Position numbers and translations under genes: made by a program | NCBI GenBank assembly: GCA_025800345.1 | Contig: JAOXSB010000284.1 | Location: 1-64,000 of the forward strand | Source: Mangrovicoccus sp. | GTDB taxonomy: Bacteria; Pseudomonadota; Alphaproteobacteria; Rhodobacterales; Rhodobacteraceae | Direction: 5' to 3' | DNA length: 64,000 bases | In this document: positions 46,315 through 54,177 of the stretch, in pieces | How the letters are laid out: every line of letters starts with the position of its first letter | Position numbering within the stretch: the stretch's first letter is position 1 | The notes under the pieces: generated by a model | Database searches by the model: none | The model's input: the letters and a program-made list of their open reading frames with translations, nothing else | What the model was told of the DNA's origin: nothing

Positions 46315-46504
46315 CATCTCGCCTTTCATCGGGAAACGCTTGCATGAGCGCCTCAAACCCCGCCCGCCCCATGGGGGCTTGCGCGGGCTCAACACCCAGC
46401 ATTTCCAGAAATTCCACCGGGGTCAGGGCCCAGAATTCTGCCGGTTTCAGCCCCAGTTGCCCAAGCGCGCGCCGCCGCATGGCGGGCCAATCAAACCCGC
46501 CCAT
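46298..46504 (-). CDS. GTA g10.1, tail assembly chaperone-like small protein
   Basis: This 68-residue protein starts at ATG 46504 inside the end of g10. GGFDWPAMRRRALGQLGLKP and FWALTPVEFLEMLG are typical of the small GTA chaperone between g10 and the tape measure. It overlaps both neighbours, which suggests strong translational coupling, as with tail chaperone pairs of phages that use a frameshift instead. Confidence 0.85.
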   Translation of the reverse strand: MGGFDWPAMRRRALGQLGLKPAEFWALTPVEFLEMLGVEPAQAPMGRAGFEALMQAFPDERRDDDDTR

Positions 46505-46826
46505 CGCCTGGTGCCGCCGGACCAAAGGCCAGGGCCAATAGCCGCCCTGCGGCCCGCGCCGCCGCCACCGCGCCGCCTTCGATCTCGGCCTGGCCCAACG
46601 CCTCGGCGCTGATCTCATGGCCCGCCCCGCGCAGGCCTGCCGCCAAAAGCATCAGCAAATCGCGCGCGGAAAACCGGCCCGCTTCAAAGCGCTCCACCAG
46701 ATCAAGCAGCGAGCCCAGGGCCAGGCTGTCTTCCAGTTCGGCCAAGGCCCCCAGGGTCAGCTTCAGCCGCCGCGGCGTGCCATCAATCACCAAACGCACC
46801 TCGCCCGCCCATGGGTTCACGCTCAT
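46491..46826 (-). CDS. GTA g10, tail tube chaperone (GTA TAC) protein
   Basis: This 111-residue protein has NPWAGEVRLVIDGTPRRLKLTLGALAELE and a helical SLLDLVERFEAGRFSARDLLMLLAAGLRG in overlapping pieces, the pattern of GTA gene 10. It overlaps g9 by 4 bases and g10.1 by 14 bases. It probably helps to load tail tube subunits onto the tape measure. Confidence 0.9.
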   Translation of the reverse strand: MSVNPWAGEVRLVIDGTPRRLKLTLGALAELEDSLALGSLLDLVERFEAGRFSARDLLMLLAAGLRGAGHEISAEALGQAEIEGGAVAAARAAGRLLALAFGPAAPGDGRV

Positions 46827-47233
46827 AGGGCCGCAAAGCTCAAAGCCCCGGCCGAGGCCAAGTTCAGCTCATAAGCCGCCTCGCCATCATGATTGCCGGA
46901 ATATTCCAACCCGGTGATTTGAAACGCCCCTTCAATGGTGCCGAAATCGGGGATGATCACTTGGCATTGCGGGGCTTCGGCGTTGAAAAACGCCTCGCGG
47001 GCTTTGGCGTCGCTGGCCGCGTCCTTGAAAATACCTGAGCCAGACACCGAGGCGCTGCGCACCCCGGCCCCCACCAGCAATTCGCGCCAGCCTTGGCTGT
47101 CCAGGCTGGTGGCATCCACGCTTTGGGCGTTAAAGCTCAGCCGCGTGGCGCGCAGCCCGGCAATGGTCTGGAAATCGCCACTGCCGCTCAGATCCATCTT
47201 TAAAAGCAGGTCTTTGCCATTTTGTGCAGGCAT
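46823..47233 (-). CDS. GTA g9, major tail tube protein (TP901-1 type)
   Basis: This 136-residue protein has AQNGKDLLLKMDLSGSGDFQTIAGLRAT and DSQGWRELLVGAGVRSASVSGSG in overlapping pieces, as in phage major tail proteins of the TP901-1 family. It polymerises into the tail tube. It follows g8 by 15 bases. Confidence 0.93.
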   Translation of the reverse strand: MPAQNGKDLLLKMDLSGSGDFQTIAGLRATRLSFNAQSVDATSLDSQGWRELLVGAGVRSASVSGSGIFKDAASDAKAREAFFNAEAPQCQVIIPDFGTIEGAFQITGLEYSGNHDGEAAYELNLASAGALSFAAL

Positions 47234-47248
47234 GTTTGATCTCCTCGA

Positions 47249-47659
47249 TCAGATATCATCAACAAAGGCGCGAAAGCTTAGATCCAAACGCCGTTCAGCG
47301 CCGCTCGGGCCGCGCCGGGCCTGGGCGCTGAGAAATTGCAGCCCGGCCACCTGGCCCTGGCTCAAGCTCGGACGTTGGCCCTCCAGATGGGTGCAAATCG
47401 CCCCAGCGATCTGTTTGATCTGGGCAAACCCACCCAAAGCGCTGATCACGGTGATGGTCAGGCGATGTTCCGCCCCGCGGCTGGTTTTGGTAGAGCCATC
47501 GCGCACCCGCTCTGGACCCAAAGCGATGTAAAGCGGCGGCAAGGTGCCTTCCGCCATCCGGTCCACCACAGGCACGCCCGCCAGTTCAGCAGGGGCCGCA
47601 TCACTGGTGAGCAGATCATAAAGCGCGCGCTGCATCTCGGCGCTGGCCGCATAGCTCAT
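47249..47659 (-). CDS. GTA g8, tail terminator (DUF3168)
   Basis: This 136-residue protein begins SYAASAEMQRALYDLLTSDAAP, with VVDRMAEGTLPPLYIALG and a final DLSFRAFVDDI, the DUF3168 pattern. It caps the tail at the head-proximal end. It overlaps g7 by 4 bases. Confidence 0.92.
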   Translation of the reverse strand: MSYAASAEMQRALYDLLTSDAAPAELAGVPVVDRMAEGTLPPLYIALGPERVRDGSTKTSRGAEHRLTITVISALGGFAQIKQIAGAICTHLEGQRPSLSQGQVAGLQFLSAQARRGPSGAERRLDLSFRAFVDDI

Positions 47660-47994
47660 GGGATTTGCTCCTCAATGCTGGCGCAGCTCAGATAGCGGCC
47701 CGATGGGTCGGTCTCGCGCACCGCGAGGATGCGAAACACTCGGCTGCCTTCGCGAAACCGTTGGGCGGCACTGGGCCGGCTCGGGGTGCCAAAGGGGGCG
47801 GCGCGCACCACGATCTGATGGCTGATCTGGGAAACGCTGGTCGCGCCAAGATTGCGCTCATTGCCGGAACCCGCGCGCAGCTCGCCCCAGATCGTGCCCA
47901 AAGCAACCCAGCTTTGCTCAAACCCGCCTGCGCCATCGGGCACGCGCTGGGGCGCTTCGAGCACCAATTTGCGGTTCAATCGCGCCGGTTTCAT
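47656..47994 (-). CDS. GTA g7, head closure / head-tail adaptor protein
   Basis: This 112-residue protein starts at ATG 47994, overlapping the g6 stop (ATGA). LVLEAPQRVPDGAGGFEQSWV and the C-terminal GSRVFRILAVRETDPSGRYL fit phage head-tail joining proteins of the SPP1 gp16/HK97 gp7 type. Overlaps with both neighbours. Confidence 0.92.
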   Translation of the reverse strand: MKPARLNRKLVLEAPQRVPDGAGGFEQSWVALGTIWGELRAGSGNERNLGATSVSQISHQIVVRAAPFGTPSRPSAAQRFREGSRVFRILAVRETDPSGRYLSCASIEEQIP

Positions 47995-48587
47995 ACCCCG
48001 CCCCCCAGGATACGCACCGTGCGATAGCGCTCGGTCAGAACCGCCACGGGCAAGGGCATATTGCCGTCTTCCATGGCGCCATCGCCGCGATGCTCGTAGA
48101 AATACGCCGCCAGAACCAACACCGCCAATTGCAGATCCCCTGGCAGGCCCTCCCAATTCAGGGCGAACCCGGCGGTAAATCCGATCTCGGCCACGCCCCC
48201 AACGGGGATCTTGGGCAAGCTCGCGCCATTGGCCCGCAACATCGGCCGCTGGGCGTCTTGAACCAATTGCACCCATTCAAGATCAATCGGCGTTTCATCC
48301 CCATTGCGGCCGATGAATTTGAAACCGGTCAGTGCCGTGACCGGCGCAATCGGCAAGGCCTGGGCCTCGGGCGCCCGCCAGGCATTGACCGTCCAGCGAA
48401 AACCGCGGCTCAGCAGCGCTTTGCCCGTGCGCGCCTCCACCGCGGCCAGGGCCGCGCGCAGCACCGCTTCTAACACCCCGTCTTGCACCGCATCATCAGC
48501 AAAGCCGCTGGCCACACGCAATTGATCGCGCAATTGCGCAAGCGGCAGCTCAAAGACCGGGATGGTATTGGCTTCCACCAGATTCAT
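47991..48587 (-). CDS. GTA g6, head-tail connector protein
   Basis: This 198-residue protein has FELPLAQLRDQLRVASGFADDAVQDGVLEAVLR in overlapping pieces, EARTGKALLSRGF and LQLAVLVLAAYFYEHRGD, the helical pattern of connector proteins that stack under the portal. It lies 158 bases after the capsid stop, across a large inverted repeat; this is the only sizeable gap within the cluster. Confidence 0.92.
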   Translation of the reverse strand: MNLVEANTIPVFELPLAQLRDQLRVASGFADDAVQDGVLEAVLRAALAAVEARTGKALLSRGFRWTVNAWRAPEAQALPIAPVTALTGFKFIGRNGDETPIDLEWVQLVQDAQRPMLRANGASLPKIPVGGVAEIGFTAGFALNWEGLPGDLQLAVLVLAAYFYEHRGDGAMEDGNMPLPVAVLTERYRTVRILGGGV

Positions 48588-48622
48588 CGCTCACTCCAAT
48601 TCCCAAATTCCGAAACAGAACT

Positions 48623-48701
48623 GGGGCGCGCATCCACGTGTTGCTCGGACAGAGGGAGCAGCTAGACAACACGGGTTACGATTTACTCAGATGCGCGCCC
48701 C
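48623..48701 (-). promoter_or_regulatory. large nested inverted repeat between capsid gene and g6
   Basis: The outer arms GGGGCGCGCATC (48623-48634) and GATGCGCGCCCC (48690-48701) are perfect over 12 bp. Inside them CGTGTTG (48637-48643) and CAACACG (48667-48673) pair over 7 bp, and TGCTC/GAGCA can form within that. In the - strand transcript this is an about 79-nt structured RNA just after the capsid stop and 36 bases before the g6 start. There is only a broken T-run (AGTTCTGTTTCG) after it. It could be a partial terminator, an mRNA-protecting or RNase-processing structure, or a separate small RNA. Confidence 0.65.
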
Positions 48702-48745
48702 GCCATCGGGCAAGATCGAGCCTCGCCCGACCCTTGGCCGCGCGA

Positions 48746-49930
48746 TCAGCTCGACGCGAATTTCAGCAATTTGATGGCCGCAAAATCGCTCACATCACCG
48801 CCCACGCGCTTGGTGGCATAGAACAGCACATGGGGTTTGGCCGAGAACGGATCACGCAGCACCCGCAGATCCGGGCGCTCGGCCACCGTGTAACCGGCGG
48901 AGAAATCGCCAAAGGCGATGGACATGCTGGCGCTTTCGATCTCGGGCATTTCCTCGGCGATCAGCACCGGATACCCCATCAGCCGCGCAGGTTCAGCCGC
49001 GGCCAAACCATCGGTCCACAAGAACCGGCCATCGGCATCTTTCATCTTGCGCACAGCCCCTGCGGTTTTCGAATTCATCACAAAGCTGGCATTGGCGCGG
49101 TATGCTGCCCCAAGCGCATAGACCAATTCGATGATCGCATCCGAGGGGTTGGCGCTGTTGAAATCGCCATCCACGCCGGTGGTCACATAGCCCAGATTGC
49201 CCCAGCTCCAGCTGTCGTTTTCCACGGTGCCATAGGTCAAAAACCCGGTGGGTTTGTCCATGCCATCGCCGTTGATAAATGCATCCGCCTCGGCCCGGGC
49301 GAATTTATCGGCAATGCGCCCGGCCAGCCAAGCCTCAATATCAAAGGCCGCATCATCCAGCAGGCGCTGGCTGGCTTTGGGTAGGGCGCTCAGCTCGTGC
49401 AGCGGAATGGTGATCCGGTCGATTTGAGGCGCATCGGTTTCCGTCAGGCTGCCAGTTTCCGAAGCCCAGCCATGGCCGATATCGGCGTGATCCACCAGCA
49501 CATCAAAAGAGGTGGCTTCCACATTCACCACGGTGGCGATCGAGCGGATCGAGGCGGTGGATTGGACCACATGGCGAATGGTATCGGCGGTTTGCGGATC
49601 CACCAAAAGGCCCGTGCCATCAGAGGTGACCGTGCTCATCCCCTTGCCTTCCAGCTCAAGCCCGCGCAGCGCGCCATCATCGCCATTGCGCAAATAGGCT
49701 TCAAACGCATGTTTATGGGTCAGGTCATCCTGCGCCGCATTGGACAAGGCAGGGCGTGTGGCAAAAGCAGTTTTTTGATCCAGCATATTCAATCTTTCAT
49801 CCTGTGCTTGAAGATGTTCGGTGATGTCGTTGCGAAAGGTGCTCAGATCGGTGACCAAACCGATCAAAGCGGATTTGACCTCGCCAGCCGCGTTGCTGCC
49901 GCCCGGCTGGGCCGTGTCGGGAGATGTCAT
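48746..49930 (-). CDS. GTA g5, HK97-type major capsid protein
   Basis: This 394-residue protein has an N-terminal helical scaffold-like delta domain (about 1-110, with FRNDITEHLQAQDERLNML) that the prohead protease should remove, followed by the HK97 fold: STVTSDGTGLLVDPQTADTI, ASQRLLDDAAFDIEAWLAG, FINGDGMDKPTGFLTY and SIAFGDFSAGYTVAERPDLRV. It builds the head shell. It starts 1 base after the protease gene ends. Confidence 0.96.
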   Translation of the reverse strand: MTSPDTAQPGGSNAAGEVKSALIGLVTDLSTFRNDITEHLQAQDERLNMLDQKTAFATRPALSNAAQDDLTHKHAFEAYLRNGDDGALRGLELEGKGMSTVTSDGTGLLVDPQTADTIRHVVQSTASIRSIATVVNVEATSFDVLVDHADIGHGWASETGSLTETDAPQIDRITIPLHELSALPKASQRLLDDAAFDIEAWLAGRIADKFARAEADAFINGDGMDKPTGFLTYGTVENDSWSWGNLGYVTTGVDGDFNSANPSDAIIELVYALGAAYRANASFVMNSKTAGAVRKMKDADGRFLWTDGLAAAEPARLMGYPVLIAEEMPEIESASMSIAFGDFSAGYTVAERPDLRVLRDPFSAKPHVLFYATKRVGGDVSDFAAIKLLKFASS

Positions 49931-49931
49931 C

Positions 49932-50528
49932 TCAGGCTCCTTTTTGGGGAAATGGGCGGGTCCGTCCCGCGCCGGTCAGCGCGCGCCTGGCATCCTGCAT
50001 AGCAGTGGCCAGATCGCGCAAAACTTGCTCGTCAGAAGGTTCTGCCTTGGCCCCGATCCGGGCCTCGGGCAGCATGGGAAAGGTGACGACAGAAACCTCC
50101 CATAAATCCACTTCGGTCAGCAGCCTTTGGCCTTGCTCATTGCGGCTGGCCTTGATGGTGCGATAGCCGATGGAAAGCCCGTCCAGCGCGCCTGCCGCAA
50201 TCAAACAGGCTGCTTCCTGGGCGCGGGTGACCTCGGTCAGCAACCGGCCTTTGACATATAGCCCGCGCTCTTCCTCGCGGATCTCGTCCCAAATTCCGAT
50301 GGGCTGGGCCGGATCATGCTGCCAAAGCAATTTCACCGCCCGCCCCGCCGCCGCTTTTGCGGCCAGCGATTTGGCATATGCCCCTTTGACCACGATATCG
50401 CCGCTCTGATCGGCGCTGCCAAAAAGCGAGGCATAGCCCTCGATCACTGTGCCATCAGTGACCTGGATCTGATCGTCGAAACGGCAGAATTTCTGCTCAA
50501 GCCCCGGTGTCTTTCCCGCGTCGAACAT
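49932..50528 (-). CDS. GTA g4, HK97 family prohead protease
   Basis: This 198-residue protein has EGYASLFGSADQSGDIV, the His in LWQHDPAQPIG and the Ser in DGLSIGYR, the His-Ser catalytic pattern of herpes/HK97-type prohead proteases, and VDLWEVSVVTFPMLPEARI. It trims the capsid protein before DNA packaging. It lies between g3.5 and the capsid gene. Confidence 0.95.
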   Translation of the reverse strand: MFDAGKTPGLEQKFCRFDDQIQVTDGTVIEGYASLFGSADQSGDIVVKGAYAKSLAAKAAAGRAVKLLWQHDPAQPIGIWDEIREEERGLYVKGRLLTEVTRAQEAACLIAAGALDGLSIGYRTIKASRNEQGQRLLTEVDLWEVSVVTFPMLPEARIGAKAEPSDEQVLRDLATAMQDARRALTGAGRTRPFPQKGA

Positions 50529-50531
50529 GGT

Positions 50532-50792
50532 TCAAAATCCTCCTGTGGGCGCGATGGTCAAAAAGGTCTTGAAAGCCTGGGCCAGCACCGTGGCCACCAC
50601 CCCGTAAACGGTCAGCCAAAGCCGCCGCTCGAGCCGCTCCATCAGCGCCTCAATGCGGCTCAGCCGGTGATCAATGGCTTCAAATTTCATGTTCAGGATC
50701 CGGTCATGGGCTTCGACAAAATCCTTGGGGCTGTATTCAAACGGTTCCAAAAGGAAGCGCGAGCCCCCGGCGATCCGGCGTATCCCGCTCAT
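50532..50792 (-). CDS. GTA g3.5, small head-formation protein
   Basis: This 86-residue protein has FEAIDHRLSRIEALMERLERRL, a helix, then a hydrophobic C-terminal segment (LTVYGVVATVLAQAF). It corresponds in place and size to the small gene between portal and protease in Rhodobacter GTA. It overlaps the portal gene by 4 bases. Its molecular role is not evident from sequence. Confidence 0.88.
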   Translation of the reverse strand: MSGIRRIAGGSRFLLEPFEYSPKDFVEAHDRILNMKFEAIDHRLSRIEALMERLERRLWLTVYGVVATVLAQAFKTFLTIAPTGGF

Positions 50793-51991
50793 GCACCGCC
50801 CTCCTCCGCCACGGGCGGCAGGCCCAGCATGGCGCGCTTTTCCGCATCACTGAGAAAGCTCGCCTCGCCCACCCGGCGCCACTGCGCCTCGCGCTCGCTG
50901 GCCAGGGCCGGCACATGATCCAGATCCGCTTCCAGGCGTAGCGCGCTGCCGCTACAGCGCCCCAGCCAGGCGGCAATGCCCCCGGCCACCCGCGCCACCA
51001 AAGGCAGCACTGTCAGACGGTAAAAGGCGCGGTTGGCTTCTTGGTAATTGGCATAGGTCGCATCCCCTGGGATCCCCAGCAGCATGGGCGGCACTCCAAA
51101 GGCTAGGGCGATCTCCCGCGCCGCGGCTTCTTTGGTTTTCTGAAACTCCATATCCGAGGGCGAGAACCCCATGGGTTTCCAATCCAGCCCGCCTTCCAAT
51201 AGCATCGGCCGGCCCGCATTGCGCGCGCCCTGGTGATGGGCCGCCATCTCATCGAGCAAACGGGTGTATTGATCCTCGCTCATGGTGCCTTGGCCTTCCG
51301 CGCTGCGATAGACAATCGCGCCGGACGGGCGCGCTGCATTATCCAGCAAGGATTTCGACCAATGAGAGGCCGCGTTATGCACATCCACCGCGCTGGCCGC
51401 GGCCTGTAAGGGCGAGAGCCCGTAATGATCATCTTGCGGATGGAAATTCTTTAGATGGCAAATCGGGCTCAGCTCGGGGCTGACCTCAAAGCGATGCTTT
51501 TTGCCATTCACGCTGTATTCATACCCGGCGGGCCAGCCATCGCGCCCGGGCACCACCGCCATGCGATCAGCGCGCAGCACATGCAACTCTAGCGGCAGCG
51601 CCCCAGGGGCCAGCCCGGCGCCCTCCAAATAGCCATTGCCAGTCAGCAGGAACTGCCCGTAAAGCGCCTCGAACATCTCTGCCGGACCCTGGCCGGGATT
51701 GGGGCGCCCCAGCAGCGCCAGCACCGGATGGCTGTCTTGGCGCACACCATTTTCGCGCAACAGCAAAGGCAAGGCAGCGGCGGCCTCGGCGATCACTTTG
51801 ACCGCGCGGTAGCCCACCGGATTGCCCAAAAACCCGTTTCGGGTGAGCGAGGGCAAATCCCGCGGGCTCCACACCGCGCGGCCCGCCCCGCTCCAAGCGA
51901 TCAGCGGCCCCGTGGCCGAGGCTTTGCGCTCGGGCGCGTCTTGGGCGCTGGCACCGGCTTGGGGCGCGCGTTTGAGAAAGTCCAAAACCAT
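50789..51991 (-). CDS. GTA g3, portal protein (HK97 type)
   Basis: This 400-residue protein starts at ATG 51991, with AAGGAG upstream; an open frame extends to 52075. Portal motifs are GNPVGYRAVKVIAEAAAALPLLL, HFEVSPELSPICHLKNFHP-like (KHRFEVSPELSPICHL), SLLDNAARPSGAIVY and ALAFGVPPMLLGIPGDATYANYQEANRAFY. It forms the DNA entry ring and docks the terminase. About 120 bases separate it from g2. Confidence 0.95.
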   Translation of the reverse strand: MVLDFLKRAPQAGASAQDAPERKASATGPLIAWSGAGRAVWSPRDLPSLTRNGFLGNPVGYRAVKVIAEAAAALPLLLRENGVRQDSHPVLALLGRPNPGQGPAEMFEALYGQFLLTGNGYLEGAGLAPGALPLELHVLRADRMAVVPGRDGWPAGYEYSVNGKKHRFEVSPELSPICHLKNFHPQDDHYGLSPLQAAASAVDVHNAASHWSKSLLDNAARPSGAIVYRSAEGQGTMSEDQYTRLLDEMAAHHQGARNAGRPMLLEGGLDWKPMGFSPSDMEFQKTKEAAAREIALAFGVPPMLLGIPGDATYANYQEANRAFYRLTVLPLVARVAGGIAAWLGRCSGSALRLEADLDHVPALASEREAQWRRVGEASFLSDAEKRAMLGLPPVAEEGGA

Positions 51992-52111
51992 AGAGATCTC
52001 CTTTCCGCGAACCGCGATGGCTGCGGGCACAGCGCTTGGGGCGAGGCAGATCACCTCGCCGCGCTGCAATGGCACTGCGAAAACTGGGGCGTGAATTTGC
52101 GCGTAGTTGGG

Positions 52112-53467
52112 CTAGAGCCCCCGCACCCGCGGGCGGTTGAATGACTTAGAGGGCGCGATCATCAGATCATGCAGCGCCCAAACCAGCGCATCGACCCGGT
52201 CAGGGCTGCCTTTGCCCGCAAACCCGGTCTGGGTCATCAGCCCCATCTGATCCTCCAGCTTGCCCAGCCCGCGCATATGGCTGACCCGCCTTTGTTCATA
52301 AAGCGCGGCCACCGGCTCGGCCCGCGCAACCTTGCCCCGGCTGGCGCGCACGGCGCGAAACGGGGCCACGGGATCGGTCGCCCGGATCAGGCTTTCCACC
52401 AGATCCCCCCCTTGATTGACCTCCGCAACCAGCCGGTCCGCCCCATGCCGCGCCATAGCGTCCAGCGCCGCATCTGCCCAGGCTTGCGGGGTGGCGGCGC
52501 GCAGGCTGGCATCTTCCAAAACCACCGCCCGCCAATCTTGTGGCGGCCCTTCGGTATAGGCCCCGGCCACGATGATGCCGCATTCATCCGATCCCGCATG
52601 GCCGGTCACTGGCGGGTCCACCGCCACCACCACCCGCGACAGCGCTGGCAGCTTGTCCACCTGGACGGCCAGCAGCATCTCTTGGCTCCACAGCGCCCCA
52701 TCGGCATCGGCCAGCAACACGCCATCCAGCTCTTGCCGCCCCAGCCGGGTGCCGTGATAGCGCGCCCGAACCTCTTGCAAAAAGCTCTCGGCCAGATAGG
52801 CGCGATTGGCCTCAGTGGGGGCATGGGTCGTGGCCGTGGACGGCAAATCCAAAATTCGTTTCAGCACGCTGACATTGCGCGGCGTGGTGGTCACCACTTG
52901 GCGTGGGGTCTCACCCAGGCGCAGGCCGAATTGCAGCATGTCCCAAGCATCCTCGGCCTTTTTCCATTTGGCCAGCTCATCGACCCAAGCGGCGTCAAAT
53001 TGCGGCCCGCGCAGACTTTCGGGCTCATGGGCTGAAAAGGCCTGGGCAATCGCCCCATTGGGCCAAACCAGCCGTTTGCGCGTGGCTTCCCATTTGGGTG
53101 TGCGATCCGGGGGCGAGCATTGCAAAATCCCGCTCTCGCCGAACACCATCACCTCGCGCACTTGATCCAAGGTCTCGCCCACCAACGCCACCCGGCGCGA
53201 ACGCCCCGGATCCACAGGCCGCGCCCCTTCCACCTCGGCGCGCACCCATTCCGCCCCGGCGCGGGTTTTGCCTGCCCCGCGCCCGCCCAGGATCACCCAG
53301 GTCTTCCAATCCCCCGCCGGGGGCAATTGATGCTCTAGCGCCCAGAACTCAAAGATATAGGGCAAGGCCGCCAAAGCCTCGGGCGAAAGATCATCCAGAA
53401 ACGCCTCCCGCTCCTTCAGCGGCGCGGAGGCGAGCAAGACGGCGCCCGATTTCAACGCGGGCTGCAT
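52112..53467 (-). CDS. GTA g2, large terminase subunit
   Basis: About 451 residues from ATG 53467; TTG 53530, behind AAGGAAAGG, is an alternative. Walker A-like GGRGAGKTRAG, Walker B FDAAWVDELAKW and the RNase H-type nuclease residue in VVVAVDPPVTGHAGSDECG are present. It packages random host DNA into GTA heads. Even with the shorter start it overlaps the g1 reading frame by 77 bases, in a different frame. Confidence 0.95.
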   Translation of the reverse strand: MQPALKSGAVLLASAPLKEREAFLDDLSPEALAALPYIFEFWALEHQLPPAGDWKTWVILGGRGAGKTRAGAEWVRAEVEGARPVDPGRSRRVALVGETLDQVREVMVFGESGILQCSPPDRTPKWEATRKRLVWPNGAIAQAFSAHEPESLRGPQFDAAWVDELAKWKKAEDAWDMLQFGLRLGETPRQVVTTTPRNVSVLKRILDLPSTATTHAPTEANRAYLAESFLQEVRARYHGTRLGRQELDGVLLADADGALWSQEMLLAVQVDKLPALSRVVVAVDPPVTGHAGSDECGIIVAGAYTEGPPQDWRAVVLEDASLRAATPQAWADAALDAMARHGADRLVAEVNQGGDLVESLIRATDPVAPFRAVRASRGKVARAEPVAALYEQRRVSHMRGLGKLEDQMGLMTQTGFAGKGSPDRVDALVWALHDLMIAPSKSFNRPRVRGL

Positions 53468-53738
53468 CAAAGTCGAGGGCGACACAGCCTCCTGCTGCGG
53501 CGCCGATCTGTTTTGATTTTCTATCGTCAAAACGCTGCCTTTCCTTAAGAACGAGCCCGCTTGAATTGTCCAAGGCGCGGATGACCTGTTTGGCCTCCGC
53601 ATCCAGTTCCATCTCGCCAGCTTCGATCCGCTGCACCAAATCTCCCAACGCGCAGACCGCGCGGTGGAACATTGCATTTGCCTCTTTGAACATCCGGTCC
53701 TCAGAGACGTCCTCCTGCTCGGGATATGTGTGAGTCAT
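53391..53738 (-). CDS. GTA g1, small terminase subunit
   Basis: This 115-residue protein starts at ATG 53738, with AAGGG upstream. A helical N-terminal part (FKEANAMFHRAVCALGDLVQRIEAG) is followed by the C-terminal ALDFDAARVEIGRRLARLRAA, the signature of GTA gene 1 small terminases. GTA small terminases are thought to have lost specific pac-site recognition, which would suit random packaging. It is the first gene of the cluster, preceded by a promoter and leader hairpin. Confidence 0.88.
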   Translation of the reverse strand: MTHTYPEQEDVSEDRMFKEANAMFHRAVCALGDLVQRIEAGEMELDAEAKQVIRALDNSSGLVLKERQRFDDRKSKQIGAAAGGCVALDFDAARVEIGRRLARLRAAEGAGGVSG

Positions 53739-53780
53739 GTTCGGAAATCGCCCTTCTCATGAACTCTGCCCGAGAAAATG

Positions 53781-53815
53781 AAAAAGCGCCTCGAAACCTC
53801 CGTTCCGCGGCGCTT
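53781..53815 (-). terminator. leader hairpin with T-run ahead of GTA g1
   Basis: In - strand sense, AAGCGCC (53815-53809) pairs with GGCGCTT (53790-53784). Inside, GGAAC and GTTTC close a GGAG tetraloop across a 2x2 internal loop. TTT follows directly, giving a TTTTT run with the last stem bases. This is an intrinsic terminator form lying about 20 bases after the predicted start of transcription and 42 bases before g1. Confidence 0.7.
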
Positions 53816-53839
53816 GCCCATTTCTTCCAGCTTGCCCTT

Positions 53840-53868
53840 TTTCTACTTTGGGGCGAGCGGTCTGTCAA
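53840..53868 (-). promoter_or_regulatory. predicted GTA promoter
   Basis: On the - strand TTGACA (53868-53863) is followed by a 17-base spacer and TAGAAA (53845-53840). The -35 is perfect and the -10 matches 4 of 6. Transcription would begin near 53833 and run into the leader hairpin and then g1. Confidence 0.65.
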
Positions 53869-53963
53869 ATTTTAGCCCTTTTCAATTCCCAACCAAACCG
53901 CGCGTTGGGGTGAGGAATTTCTTTCTAAAATGTAAAAATAACGGGGCTCCAAAACCAACTCCC

Positions 53964-53986
53964 CTTACAATTGCAAGCACTTACAA
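53964..53986. promoter_or_regulatory. CTTACAA repeats upstream of the GTA promoter
   Basis: CTTACAATTGCAAG (53964-53977) is a palindrome with one mismatched pair, and a further CTTACAA lies at 53980-53986. The cluster is about 96-120 bases upstream of the -35, where an activator might bind. The rest of 53869-54177 is AT-rich without a gene; an inverted repeat CGGTTTTT/AAAAACCG (54074-54081/54101-54108) may end the ABC-F transcript. Confidence 0.35.
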
Positions 53987-54177
53987 ATAACCTGCCCCTT
54001 TTCCAATTCTTAAGAGACCCAGAGCAAAAATCAGCTTCGATCAAATAGTGCGAATTGCAAACCCGGCCAGTAGCGGTTTTTAATTTTCAACGCAAAAGCG
54101 AAAAACCGGCGCGCAAAATGCCAAGAATCGGAAATACCCGCTGCAATATTTTTCCAATCCGCTGCGAAAGAATCGCT

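Noticed and set aside
46298-46618. Longer 106-codon version of GTA g10.1
   Set aside because: The upstream part is a low-complexity Arg/Trp stretch read out of frame inside g10; the internal ATG at 46504 fits the family.
39028-53738. Cluster read as a prophage
   Set aside because: No integrase, repressor, replication or lysis genes; gene order and proteins match gene transfer agents.
54074-54108. CGGTTTTT/AAAAACCG inverted repeat as a firm ABC-F terminator
   Set aside because: The stem is AT-rich and no T-run follows in the - strand direction, so it is only mentioned within the spacer.
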